Under the pieces are notes generated by a model, which saw only the letters and a list, made by a program, of their open reading frames with translations, was not told the origin of the DNA and did no database searches. From Planctobacterium marinum (GTDB taxonomy: Bacteria; Pseudomonadota; Gammaproteobacteria; Enterobacterales; Alteromonadaceae): a stretch of DNA of 64,000 bases. The first letter of the stretch is position 1; each line of letters starts with the position of its first letter. Below, piece after piece: positions 49,880 to 58,075 of this stretch. The stretch lies in contig NZ_JAJEWQ010000004.1 of assembly GCF_020687805.1 (NCBI RefSeq), forward strand, positions 248,001-312,000, written 5' to 3'. The translations under genes were made by a program, and so were the position numbers.

Positions 49880-49895
49880 CTGGTAATAAATACAG
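49880..49895 (-). promoter_or_regulatory. LexA-like SOS box of polB
   Basis: CTGGTAATAAATACAG fits CTGT-N8-ACAG with one mismatch (the fourth base), and has the A/T-rich centre and flanking TA expected. polB is a LexA target in E. coli. Confidence 0.7.
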
Positions 49896-49935
49896 TAAAG
49901 TCAGTTGGGTTTACAGGACTTTTTTGACTTTGTCA

Positions 49936-49964
49936 GGAATAAAGGAGGGGAGGCTGCCGTTGAA
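49936..49964 (+). promoter_or_regulatory. Possible ECF-type promoter of the barrel gene
   Basis: GGAATA (49936-49941), 16 bases, then CGTTGAA (49958-49964). The same GGAATA-N16-CGTT occurs before the ECF sigma gene at 52935, and a near copy on the minus strand before the protease gene. This placement predicts a 5' leader of about 140 bases. Confidence 0.5.
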
Positions 49965-49965
49965 C

Positions 49966-50049
49966 ATTAAATCGCTGAATAGCCCGACCTGATCCTTGTC
50001 AGGCGATTCAGAACCTCTAGGTAAGTTTCCCAGGAGATTAAATCGCCTG
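49966..50049 (+). promoter_or_regulatory. Structured leader with alternative hairpins
   Basis: Nested stems CTGAAT:ATTCAG (49975-49980 with 50006-50011) and CCTGA:TCAGG (49988-49992 with 49999-50003) compete with a 9-bp stem CAGGCGATT:AATCGCCTG (50000-50008 with 50041-50049), because they share bases 50000-50008. ATTAAATCGC occurs twice (49966 and 50037). It lies before the barrel gene at 50113. No known riboswitch class is recognised. Confidence 0.45.
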
Positions 50050-50112
50050 GTTATACTAGAGACGGGCAGGCATTGATATTTATTCCAGTAATTTAAAAAT
50101 TTGAGAAATTAA

Positions 50113-51036
50113 ATGCATTACATCTTTAAATTGAGCTTGTGCTGGTGGGTTGTGTCGTTGCTGTTACTGCAATCGGCATCTGCCACTACCGAGGAAAAAC
50201 ACCGCTGGGAAGGTCGTCTCGAAGCCGGGATTGAAAACGATTCGACGGTGATTATTGATGAGTTAGACTCAGTGGTGGATGACAGCAGTTCCAGCAGGCT
50301 ATTGCGGCTGCATGTGAATTATCGCTACACCCCGGACGACACCAACGAATGGCTTTTTTCCGCTAATGCAATTCGCAAAAACTTTAGAGAAAGCAATACT
50401 TTTGATTCATCGTTACAAATTTATTCGGCAGGATATAGCCGGGATTTCGAGAAATTGACCGCGGGCCTGCGCAGCCAGGCCATTACCTCGGATCTGGACG
50501 GTGAAGGTTTTTTGTCTATGCAGCAGTATTCACCCTACTTTTCTTTTTTTGTCGGCAAACAATGGTTTTTAAACCTGGCCTTAAACATTACAGATAAAAC
50601 CATTAAAACAGACCGGGAGCGCTCCGCGGACGGCAGGGAGTTTACCCTGGACGGATATCACTTTTTACAGGGCATTAACCACTATTTGTTATTTTCTGTG
50701 CGCAGTGGCAAGGAAGAGGCTGAAAACTCACTATACAGCTTTACCTCTGGCCAGTTTCGCGTGGGCTGGGTTAAAAAATTAAAGTGGTTAGACAAAGCTC
50801 ACAAGGTGAGAGTCAACTGGCGTTATTTGCGCCGTAATTACAATCAGCAGTTACATCCAAAGCTGGATGAATTCAGAGTGGATAATCGCAGACAGTGGGA
50901 TATTGAGTGGGAAACAGAGTTAACGGATAACTTTATCCTGGCAGCCAGTTTCCGCCTTAACGAACAGGATTCCAGGTTATCGTCAGCCAGTTATGATCAG
51001 AAAATCAGTAGCGTTGTTTTGCAATATCACTTTTAG
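50113..51036 (+). CDS. Outer-membrane beta-barrel protein of unknown function
   Basis: 307 aa with a signal peptide (hydrophobic core VVSLLLLQSASA) and then amphipathic strands separated by polar turns, ending VVLQYHF with terminal Phe, the outer-membrane insertion signal. An acidic, Ser-rich loop occurs early (DELDSVVDDSSSS). It resembles surface barrels of unknown function rather than a porin or TonB receptor. Its end overlaps the convergent subtilase gene by 32 bases. A promoter like that of the neighbouring ECF sigma gene suggests coregulation. Confidence 0.75.
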   Translation: MHYIFKLSLCWWVVSLLLLQSASATTEEKHRWEGRLEAGIENDSTVIIDELDSVVDDSSSSRLLRLHVNYRYTPDDTNEWLFSANAIRKNFRESNTFDSSLQIYSAGYSRDFEKLTAGLRSQAITSDLDGEGFLSMQQYSPYFSFFVGKQWFLNLALNITDKTIKTDRERSADGREFTLDGYHFLQGINHYLLFSVRSGKEEAENSLYSFTSGQFRVGWVKKLKWLDKAHKVRVNWRYLRRNYNQQLHPKLDEFRVDNRRQWDIEWETELTDNFILAASFRLNEQDSRLSSASYDQKISSVVLQYHF

Positions 51037-52810
51037 CGGTGTTGATGCCGGTTTGTGCCGTCAGCGGGTGTGATATTTGCGGTAATAATCCCCGGCCATA
51101 CAGTGGATCAACACCTTCATCACCGAGATCAATACAGCGATTCAGGGCCACTTCGACCCAATTATTTGCATCGCTTTGTTGGGGTAGCTGGCTGGCAATC
51201 CAGGCGGTTACAAACGGTGCAGCGATAGACGTACCTGACTGAGCACTGGTGCTGTTATTATCACTGGCCGCCAGAATATCCACACCGTAAGCCGCGACGT
51301 CAATGTGGTTGCCGCGCACCGCTTTTTTGTAGAGTTTGTTTTTCATGTCGACTGCGGTAACCGCAACAGCACAGCTGTAGCCCGCCGGATACATGGGCTC
51401 CGAAAATGGACCTTCATTGCCGGCGGCGGCAACAATGACGATGCCTTGCTGGCATAGTTGCTCAATGCCTTTTTGCAATAATCTGTTGGGTGGTCCGGCA
51501 AGGCTCATGTTGATGACTTTAATATTTTGCTGCACCAGCCAGTTCAGCCCCCGCAACAAACTCAGGGCAGTAGTGATAGAGCCGGTGTCAGCTGATTCCA
51601 CAAACACCGATGCGTTAAACAGGGCAATGTCATCAAAAATGCCCTGAAAGTGCGGACTTTTTCCGGAAAATACCGACGCAACTGCCGTACCGTGTGTAAA
51701 TACCGGCTTTTGGTTATCCTGGGTAAAGTGCTGCTGTGAAATCTGCACACCCTGTAACAGACGGTGTTGCATATCAATCGCAGTATCCACCATTCCGATA
51801 CGTATGCCTTGCTGGTTCAGTCGCATTAACTCGCCGGGAGAAATACCCTGTGTAACCTCAGGTGCAGAGTCAGTGGCATTGGTGTATATATTGGTATAGA
51901 TATGATTAAAATCCAGAACCGCATCGTGTTTTTCCAGTCGCTCCATGACCTGCTGATAATCATCGTGTAAATCGTAAGACGCGGGGGCTTTTACACTCGC
52001 AATAATGCTGCCAAACGACTCCAACAATTCTTCATTGCTGAATTCGTAACCTTCCTGCTCAAGCGCTTGTTTTGCGTCCATATCGGCCATAATGACCCAC
52101 TCCGTGGTCCATACCTGCTGTTCATCGATTTCTCGCAGTAAACTGGAATCACTGTGGATAGAGGTCAGTGCCTGTTCAAATTGCAAATCAGAAAATTCAC
52201 TGTCGATACTGTTGTTCTGCAACGTGTCTTCAACCTGGTCTTCCACCACGTCTTCCACTTCTTCTATTTCATCGTTGCCCTTTTCACCAGGTTCGTCCTG
52301 CTCGTCAGGATCAAAACTACCCAGCCCATCATCAAGGGGATCGTCTGGAAACTCGGGTTCTTCGGGAAGATCCGGGCGAGTCGGAAGGTGAGGTTCCCGT
52401 TCGGCGGCTGCAAGGTAAGCCCGGGTAACATGTGGATTGGCGGCCATGCGGTCAAATTGCTTTTCTGCCATGCGCAACAACAGACGAGCTTCCAGTTGCC
52501 GCTCAACAGCCTGCTCAGTTGCTCTGACGCCGGAGTTGATGCTCTGCTCTTCGCTGCTGCGCTGAACCTGCATTTCTGCCAGCTGTTCTGCCCGGCGCAA
52601 TGCTCTTTCAGCGTGCTGTTCAGCCATTCTTTCCAGTGCTATTTCGGCGCGTCTTTCGGCGTTTCTGTCGGTGGCCTGAGCCAGCGAGATACTGAACAGG
52701 GTGACGCAGAAAACCGCCAGTGCAAATAGCACCTGGTACACGCGCAAAACGATGTGTGTATGCTTACTGTTGAATAAGTTGTCCACGGTCACACCTTTCA
52801 AGAATTTCAT
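51005..52810 (-). CDS. Secreted S8 (subtilisin-like) serine peptidase with long N-terminal region
   Basis: 601 aa. Residues about 22-45 form a signal peptide or anchor; about 47-130 an Arg/Glu/Ala-rich coiled coil; about 140-200 an acidic linker (proline and Asp/Glu rich); about 210-330 a domain not recognised, perhaps a propeptide; 335-570 the protease with Asp342 (GMVDTAID), His373 (THGTAVAS), Asn465 (AAGNEG) and Ser528 (SGTSIAAP). It is divergent from the ECF sigma/anti-sigma operon, so it may act on or respond to envelope stress. Its promoter resembles the sigma gene's. Confidence 0.9.
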   Translation of the reverse strand: MKFLKGVTVDNLFNSKHTHIVLRVYQVLFALAVFCVTLFSISLAQATDRNAERRAEIALERMAEQHAERALRRAEQLAEMQVQRSSEEQSINSGVRATEQAVERQLEARLLLRMAEKQFDRMAANPHVTRAYLAAAEREPHLPTRPDLPEEPEFPDDPLDDGLGSFDPDEQDEPGEKGNDEIEEVEDVVEDQVEDTLQNNSIDSEFSDLQFEQALTSIHSDSSLLREIDEQQVWTTEWVIMADMDAKQALEQEGYEFSNEELLESFGSIIASVKAPASYDLHDDYQQVMERLEKHDAVLDFNHIYTNIYTNATDSAPEVTQGISPGELMRLNQQGIRIGMVDTAIDMQHRLLQGVQISQQHFTQDNQKPVFTHGTAVASVFSGKSPHFQGIFDDIALFNASVFVESADTGSITTALSLLRGLNWLVQQNIKVINMSLAGPPNRLLQKGIEQLCQQGIVIVAAAGNEGPFSEPMYPAGYSCAVAVTAVDMKNKLYKKAVRGNHIDVAAYGVDILAASDNNSTSAQSGTSIAAPFVTAWIASQLPQQSDANNWVEVALNRCIDLGDEGVDPLYGRGLLPQISHPLTAQTGINTAKSDIAKQRY

Positions 52811-52847
52811 GACTTACCCAATATTTTACACTAACTTAGTATGATAT

Positions 52848-52873
52848 AACGGGTGAGATCTGTGATTTATTTC
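52848..52873 (-). promoter_or_regulatory. Possible ECF-type promoter of the protease gene
   Basis: Read on the minus strand, GAAATA (52873-52868), 16 bases, CGTT (52851-52848), 38 bases before the ATG. It differs from GGAATA-N16-CGTT of the sigma gene by one base. Confidence 0.45.
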
Positions 52874-52934
52874 ACTTTATAGCGCATTATTGCTTGATTA
52901 ATACCGTATCTAAATCCCTAAATGAAAAAATTTT

Positions 52935-52963
52935 GGAATAAATTGTAATCGTGTCACGTTCTA
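52935..52963 (+). promoter_or_regulatory. Possible autoregulated ECF promoter
   Basis: GGAATA (52935-52940), a 16-base spacer and CGTTCTA (52957-52963) have the GGAA/CGT form of ECF-sigma promoters, 17 bases before the sigma gene start. ECF sigma genes are commonly self-activated. Confidence 0.55.
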
Positions 52964-52979
52964 CACTCAGAAGGTAAGG

Positions 52980-53477
52980 ATGAATCACTCTCAAGATGAT
53001 TTAAAAAGGATATTAGTGGAGGAGTTGCCCAGAGTAAGGCGCTTTGCTTTTTCACTGACAGGCCAAAAGGCGGATGCCGATGACCTGGTGCAAAGCCTGG
53101 TGCTAAAACTGTTGCAAAAGGGGTTGCCGAAAGATGTTTCTGCAGTGCCCTGGATACTGCGGGTGTGTAAAAATATCTGGCTTGACGAGATCCGCTCTCG
53201 TGATGTCAGGGTTAAAGCGGTGATAGAAAATAAAATCCCCAACATGGATCAGGATACCGCAGAAGGTAATCAGGAAAGTGCCTACACACTGGAGCAGGTG
53301 CTGGTGGTCCTTGATCAAATGAATGATGAACAAAGAATGATCATCAGTTTGGTCATTATCGAGGGGTACAGTTACGCCGAAACGGCTGAGGTATTGGAGA
53401 TACCGCAAGGAACAGTCATGAGCCGATTATCCAGAGCAAGGAAGAAAATGCTGGAGTTGATCGAAAGTAAACTGTGA
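52980..53477 (+). CDS. ECF-type RNA polymerase sigma factor
   Basis: 165 aa with only sigma regions 2 (about 20-85, including KADADDLVQSLVLKLL and WILRVCKNIWLDEIRS) and 4 (about 105-160, HTH YSYAETAEVLEIPQGTVMSRLSRARKKM). This is the minimal ECF architecture. The ATG follows AAGG. Its stop overlaps the next gene, an anti-sigma factor, so the two are coupled. Subgroup not assigned. Confidence 0.92.
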   Translation: MNHSQDDLKRILVEELPRVRRFAFSLTGQKADADDLVQSLVLKLLQKGLPKDVSAVPWILRVCKNIWLDEIRSRDVRVKAVIENKIPNMDQDTAEGNQESAYTLEQVLVVLDQMNDEQRMIISLVIIEGYSYAETAEVLEIPQGTVMSRLSRARKKMLELIESKL

Positions 53478-54160
53478 GTAGAACGATGAAACAAGACGAT
53501 TACGATTTATTATCTCAATTTATTGACGATGAGCTGGACTCCGAGAGAACCCTTATTGTCAAGCGTCGTTTGTTGGCAGAGCCTGAATTTAATCATTTGT
53601 ATCAGCAACTAAAGGCGCTCAGTGACAATGTAAAAACGGCGATCCCGGATTTTAAAAACGAGCCGGTCAGCGCAGAACTCGAGGCTTTGCTGAAGACTGA
53701 ATGCACAACAAGTACGCGTTCGGATTCGAACTGGCGTCGCATTTTGCCATTGGCCGCTTCGGTGGCGGTGGTTTGTGTGATGGGATATTTATTACTGGGT
53801 CAACCTTCGCCAACAGGGATCAATTTAAAAGGCAGCATGTTAAGCAAGCTGGCTGATGACGAAAACTGGTTGTCGGAAAATGGTACTGAAGTTGTTGTTG
53901 TGCAAAGTTTTCTCGATGAAAATCAATCTTTGTGCCGGGAGTACTATGCCCGTGAAGCTGAAAACGTCGAGCATGGATTAACCTGTTATCAACAGGGTCA
54001 ATGGCAAAAACAAGTCTTTGCAATAAAAGGCAATGACAGCGACAAATATTATGTTACGGCCAGCAGTCACTATGACGGTGTTGAGCAATACATCGCGCAG
54101 GAAGGCTTAACGCCTTTGACAGAAAATGACGCGATGCACCTGTTGCAAAGCCTGAAATAA
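53474..54160 (+). CDS. Anti-sigma factor, single-pass membrane
   Basis: 228 aa: an N-terminal cytoplasmic sigma-binding part (FIDDELDSERTLIVKRRLLAEPEF, about 14-45), one TM segment (about 90-108, ILPLAASVAVVCVMGYLLL) and a periplasmic domain with two Cys (SLCREYY, LTCYQQ) that could form a disulfide. This fits an RseA-like anti-sigma factor released by regulated proteolysis. GTG 53474 overlaps the sigma stop; ATG 53486 is possible. Confidence 0.88.
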   Translation: MSRTMKQDDYDLLSQFIDDELDSERTLIVKRRLLAEPEFNHLYQQLKALSDNVKTAIPDFKNEPVSAELEALLKTECTTSTRSDSNWRRILPLAASVAVVCVMGYLLLGQPSPTGINLKGSMLSKLADDENWLSENGTEVVVVQSFLDENQSLCREYYAREAENVEHGLTCYQQGQWQKQVFAIKGNDSDKYYVTASSHYDGVEQYIAQEGLTPLTENDAMHLLQSLK

Positions 54161-54177
54161 CTGATTTTTTAGCACTC

Positions 54178-54197
54178 AGGGGCGAAAATCTGCCCCT
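54178..54197 (+). terminator. Hairpin after the anti-sigma gene
   Basis: AGGGGC, loop GAAAATCT, GCCCCT, 17 bases after the stop. No T-run follows, so it may be a weak terminator only. Confidence 0.4.
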
Positions 54198-54285
54198 AAA
54201 GTCAGCAATATCACTTTTCCTCTAAAATTTGCCCCAGGCATTTCTTTTCGTTATCGCATTTTGCTATATACTTGAAATTGAGCCT

Positions 54286-54323
54286 GTTGACCTTTGTTGT
54301 GTCCATCTTTGGCAAAGGTCAAC
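54286..54323. promoter_or_regulatory. 11-bp inverted repeat upstream of the REC-TPR gene
   Basis: GTTGACCTTTG (54286-54296) and CAAAGGTCAAC (54313-54323) are exact complements with a 16-base spacer. A TG-extended -10 (TGCTATATA) lies just before it, near 54262-54270, so it is either a downstream operator or a leader hairpin of the gene starting at 54396. Confidence 0.45.
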
Positions 54324-54395
54324 ACGTTCTGGTGAGGGTATTCCGGTTTTCAGGAAATTGCTCCAGGTAGTGGCTTTTAGGTAAGGATTTGGGAA

Positions 54396-56045
54396 TTGAT
54401 AGATATTCCACCGGCTCGCAGAGTGAGCGAATTGACAGCACTGATCATAGATGAAGATCCATTGGTACATGAGCTAATCAAAAGCGCGATGTTTGAGATT
54501 GGAATTACCAAACTGGCGACAGCGCAAAATGCGTATTATGCGGTGCGGCGATGTGAACAAACCCGATTTGATATCGTACTGATTTCATTTAATGTGCAAA
54601 GCGATAAAGACGGCTTTCACCTGCTGGAAGAACTCAAATTTAAAGGCCATGTTACCAAGGGTACCACGGTGATCTTCCTGAGCGCCGAGACCGCGCCTGA
54701 GCTGGTGCATTGCGTGGTGGAAATGCAACCCAATGATTTTTGGGTAAAACCACTGGACAGAAGTCGCGTGGAAAACCGGTTGCGGCATATTTTTGAAGTT
54801 CGCAATAAACTGCACCGGCTTTATTATTGTGTCGATACCGAAAATTACAGTTCTGCGATTTATCTGGCCGATGAGTTACTGAAGCGCAATGAGCTGGCCC
54901 ACTATTTCCCCAACATCAAACGCATTAAAGGCGAATGCTTATTCAAACTGTTTGAGTATGAAGAAGCGCAAAACTACTACCAGGAATTACAGCACGAATA
55001 CAAGTATGGATGGGTGAGTATTGGATTGCTGAGGGCCATGTTGGCGCAAAATAAGCTGGAAGAGGCGGAGCCTAAAATTACCGAGTTGAAAGAAAGAGAA
55101 GATACCCGGTTTCTGGTTTACGACGTGTTAGCTCAGTATTACATTGAGCACGAAGACTATAAAAACGCCTACGAAGAAATAAAAACCGCCACGCAACTGG
55201 CGCCCCGAAATATTGAACGCAATCGCAAGTCCTGTGATCTGGCTCGTCTGAATCACGATCGCATGGGGCAATATATGGCAGCGCAAAATGTTGCCAGGTA
55301 TGCCAGAAACTCTATTCACGATAGCCCGGAACTGCGGCTCAACGTATTGCGTACGGCATTGGATCTGGCCACAACTTTATCCGATGTAGAAGCCAGGAGT
55401 TTGTTCGTTAAAATTGAGCGCATGATGCGTGAGCTGGAAATGGAATTTGGCCGACAATTAGCGGAGCCTTTGACGGTAATTAAAGTACGCTTGCTGTGCG
55501 TCAGGCAAAACAAGAAGGAAGCGGACAAGTTACTCAAGGAAAGTGTGTCGAAAGAGGCCACCGGGTCCATCGATGAAAACCTGGAAAAGGTCAAGGCCTT
55601 TCACGAGTTGGGCCACCGGGAAGAAAGCCTGAAATTACTGGAAGAGGTGAAAAAACAGATCGGCGGGGATACCTGGTCAGGACGAGTGGTTACAGAGTAC
55701 GTCGAGCAGGAGCAGATCGAGCGCAAGGAGATTCACTTCACCGCAAAAGAGCTGGGTGAGATGGCCAAGGTTCACTTTAAAGAGAAGCGCTTTAAACCGG
55801 CCTACGCTAACTTGACTCAGGCATTTAAGTTATCGCCTAATAATCCGCAACTGGCCATGAGCTTGTTGCGCCTGCTGACTGCCATGGTAGAACGGGAAAA
55901 GGAAACACTGGATGAGCAGCAGGTTGCACTGGCGGCAGAATGCGTGGCTATTGTTGCAGCCAATGACCCTGAAGCCGACACCAAAAACAAGCTGTCGCAT
56001 TTCTCTAAAGTGCTGAAAATTGACCAGGCGGAAGTTAACAGCTAA
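54396..56045 (+). CDS. Pseudo-receiver - TPR protein
   Basis: 549 aa: an N-terminal CheY-like receiver (about 13-130) followed by TPR-like helical repeats to the C terminus. The acid pocket (IIDEDPL) and Lys (WVKPLD, about 117) are kept, but the phospho-acceptor position reads LISFNV, with Ser64/Phe65 where Asp should be, so it cannot be phosphorylated in the normal way. The start is TTG after AAGGA. It probably acts as a protein-interaction hub. A small barrel gene follows. Confidence 0.83.
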   Translation: MIDIPPARRVSELTALIIDEDPLVHELIKSAMFEIGITKLATAQNAYYAVRRCEQTRFDIVLISFNVQSDKDGFHLLEELKFKGHVTKGTTVIFLSAETAPELVHCVVEMQPNDFWVKPLDRSRVENRLRHIFEVRNKLHRLYYCVDTENYSSAIYLADELLKRNELAHYFPNIKRIKGECLFKLFEYEEAQNYYQELQHEYKYGWVSIGLLRAMLAQNKLEEAEPKITELKEREDTRFLVYDVLAQYYIEHEDYKNAYEEIKTATQLAPRNIERNRKSCDLARLNHDRMGQYMAAQNVARYARNSIHDSPELRLNVLRTALDLATTLSDVEARSLFVKIERMMRELEMEFGRQLAEPLTVIKVRLLCVRQNKKEADKLLKESVSKEATGSIDENLEKVKAFHELGHREESLKLLEEVKKQIGGDTWSGRVVTEYVEQEQIERKEIHFTAKELGEMAKVHFKEKRFKPAYANLTQAFKLSPNNPQLAMSLLRLLTAMVEREKETLDEQQVALAAECVAIVAANDPEADTKNKLSHFSKVLKIDQAEVNS

Positions 56046-56077
56046 TTTTTTAAAACACACACAATCAGGAACCCGCT

Positions 56078-56542
56078 ATGAATTCCATTGCGAAACTCAC
56101 CGCTATGACCTTGCTTTCTCTCAGTGCATTTGGAATACAGGCCGCCGGAGATGCAAAACACTATCCGGCCATTTTTATTGGTGCCACAAACTTTGAAAGT
56201 GAGACAGACACCACGATAGGATTTGGTTACGAATACAAATTGTCGTCGCAGTTTGGCGTAGGTGGCGTGTGGGAACGCACCCGGGAAGGCCATCACGGTG
56301 ATGGTGTAAACGTATGGGTGGGTTCTTTCTTCTATCATCCCTCCGATCACTGGCGTCTCGGGCTGGGTTTCGGTGAGGAACGCATCGGGGGCAAGAAAAC
56401 AAAGCACAAAGAACTAATGCGTTTGAGTGCTTCCTATGAATTTTTTGGCAGCGGCTACATCTTAGCGCCCGAAATGGCGGTGGATTTTATTGATGGCGAG
56501 AAGGCAACAGTTGCCGGCGTATCGATCATTTACCCATTTTAA
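56078..56542 (+). CDS. Small outer-membrane beta-barrel-like protein
   Basis: 154 aa with a signal peptide (cleavage near IQAAG) and eight or so predicted strands (IGFGYEYKL, VNVWVGSFF, WRLGLGFG), ending VSIIYPF with a terminal Phe. The size suggests an 8-strand barrel like OmpX or OmpW-type proteins. It starts 32 bases after the REC-TPR gene on the same strand. Function unknown. Confidence 0.75.
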   Translation: MNSIAKLTAMTLLSLSAFGIQAAGDAKHYPAIFIGATNFESETDTTIGFGYEYKLSSQFGVGGVWERTREGHHGDGVNVWVGSFFYHPSDHWRLGLGFGEERIGGKKTKHKELMRLSASYEFFGSGYILAPEMAVDFIDGEKATVAGVSIIYPF

Positions 56543-56597
56543 GAGCCTTGCTCAAAGGCCAGGCTGCTCCCCCGTCATACTTCAGCTGTGAGAGGGA

Positions 56598-57053
56598 TTA
56601 TCTGCTGGCCAGTACCAGCCTGTCTAAGCAACCTACCCAGGCCTCGTGATGCAGCGTCTGATCTTCTTCGTCGTCAAAGCCGGAATGCGTCAGCTGGATA
56701 TTGGTGGTCTTGTCATCTACGTCGTCAAATAATACTTCCACTTCGCTCAGGTGGGGTTCGCCCACCCACTGCCAGCTAAATTGCAGGCGCACATTGGGTT
56801 GAATATCTTTGTATTCTCCCATCAAAATATGTGATGCGCCGGTAACGTCGTATAAATGAAAGCGAAATTTTCCACCGACGCGAAAATCTGACATGATTTG
56901 ACCAATAACCAGGTCATTCAAATTAAACCAATTGATCAGTTTGTCAGGTTCATGCCAGGCAGCAAAAATGTTACTGACGTTGTTATTGAAGGTACCTTCC
57001 AGCGCGAATTGCAGCATAGTGTAGTGCGTGAATGAGTTTATCGAATTATTCAA
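56598..57053 (-). CDS. SRPBCC/AHSA1 family protein
   Basis: Up to 151 aa with the START/Bet v1 hydrophobic-pocket fold of AHSA1-type proteins: WHEPDKLINWF, GGKFRFHLYDV and RLQFSWQWV. These bind small hydrophobic molecules or help Hsp90-type activity. The far start is TTG 57053; ATG 57017 (MLQFALEG) would give a protein fitting the fold directly. Neither has a visible ribosome site. Divergent from the hydroxyacid dehydrogenase gene. Confidence 0.75.
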   Translation of the reverse strand: MNNSINSFTHYTMLQFALEGTFNNNVSNIFAAWHEPDKLINWFNLNDLVIGQIMSDFRVGGKFRFHLYDVTGASHILMGEYKDIQPNVRLQFSWQWVGEPHLSEVEVLFDDVDDKTTNIQLTHSGFDDEEDQTLHHEAWVGCLDRLVLASR

Positions 57054-57083
57054 CAGTTGCGCGCAATAAACAAGGTGATGAAA

Positions 57084-58025
57084 ATGCTTATTCCGTTTGT
57101 TCCTAATAAAAAGTCCAGTGCCGCGAAAAAATGGTTACAGGCTTTCGAACTTCAGATGTCTGAACACCAGTTTAAGTTACTGGACGAACTGACAGATGCC
57201 GAAAAAAAAGCGGCGCAGGTGGCTATTGTAGCTAACGCTGATGCGATTGATTTTAACCAGATGCCCAATCTGAAGTGGATACAAAGTACCTGGGCGGGTG
57301 TGGAAAACCTGCTCACCAACCCGACGTTAGGCAATGTGCCGGTGGTCAGAATGCAGGACCCGGCACTAGCCACCACCATGGCACACAGTGTGTTGTGCTG
57401 GGTAATGAATTGCCAGCGACACAATCCCATCTATCGTCAGCAACAGGCACAATCGTTGTGGCAGCCTCACCCGGTAACGGCCAATGAAGATCTGAATGTT
57501 GTTCTGCTTGGGGCTGGTAACATGGCGCAACACAGTGCTCAATTGTTATCTTCCTTTGGCTATCAGGTGCACTGTTGGGCGCGTCGCTCTGGTCAGGTGG
57601 TCGGCGACATTTATGCCTCCTCCGGACGCACTTCGTTGCGGAATCTGTTGGGCATTGCGGATATTACTATTTTGTTGTTGCCGCTGACAGACGAAACCAA
57701 AGGGTTGCTCAATGAGGAAACATTGAGCTGGATGGCGCCTGACAGTTATCTCATCAATTTTTCGCGTGGTAAAATTATTCATGATGAAGCTTTGTTAAAA
57801 CACTTATCCTGTGGGGCTATTCGTCACGCGATACTCGATGTATTTGCCACCGAACCTTTGCCGCCGGAGCATGCCTACTGGCATCACCCCAGAGTTACGG
57901 TTTTGCCTCATATCTCGGCACCCACCAACCCTTTTACTGCCAGTAAGGTCGTTGCCGAAAACATAACCGATTATGTTGAGAAAGGTGTGATTCCGGTTGC
58001 TGTCAACCGGAAGCTGGGGTATTAA
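57084..58025 (+). CDS. D-2-hydroxyacid dehydrogenase (GhrA-like)
   Basis: About 313 aa. The NAD-binding glycine motif is VLLGAGNMAQHS, and the catalytic triad sits in NFSRGKII (Arg), FATEPLPPEH (Glu) and LPHISAPT (His). It looks most like glyoxylate/hydroxypyruvate reductase A. ATG 57084 is preferred to the further TTG 57057 because AAGG lies 8 bases before it. Confidence 0.88.
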   Translation: MLIPFVPNKKSSAAKKWLQAFELQMSEHQFKLLDELTDAEKKAAQVAIVANADAIDFNQMPNLKWIQSTWAGVENLLTNPTLGNVPVVRMQDPALATTMAHSVLCWVMNCQRHNPIYRQQQAQSLWQPHPVTANEDLNVVLLGAGNMAQHSAQLLSSFGYQVHCWARRSGQVVGDIYASSGRTSLRNLLGIADITILLLPLTDETKGLLNEETLSWMAPDSYLINFSRGKIIHDEALLKHLSCGAIRHAILDVFATEPLPPEHAYWHHPRVTVLPHISAPTNPFTASKVVAENITDYVEKGVIPVAVNRKLGY

Positions 58026-58075
58026 AGTAGTTATGGAATGTGGTCTCAAATGGCAAAAATGTGGTGCAGGTATCT

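Noticed and set aside
49863-49990. 40-codon frame starting ATGGCATACACTGG
   Set aside because: Overlaps the polB operator region, has no ribosome site at the ATG and no recognisable protein pattern.
49922-50060. A known riboswitch (for example c-di-GMP, SAM or cobalamin) before the barrel gene
   Set aside because: The conserved cores of these classes are not present; only the competing hairpins remain, which are reported as a finding.
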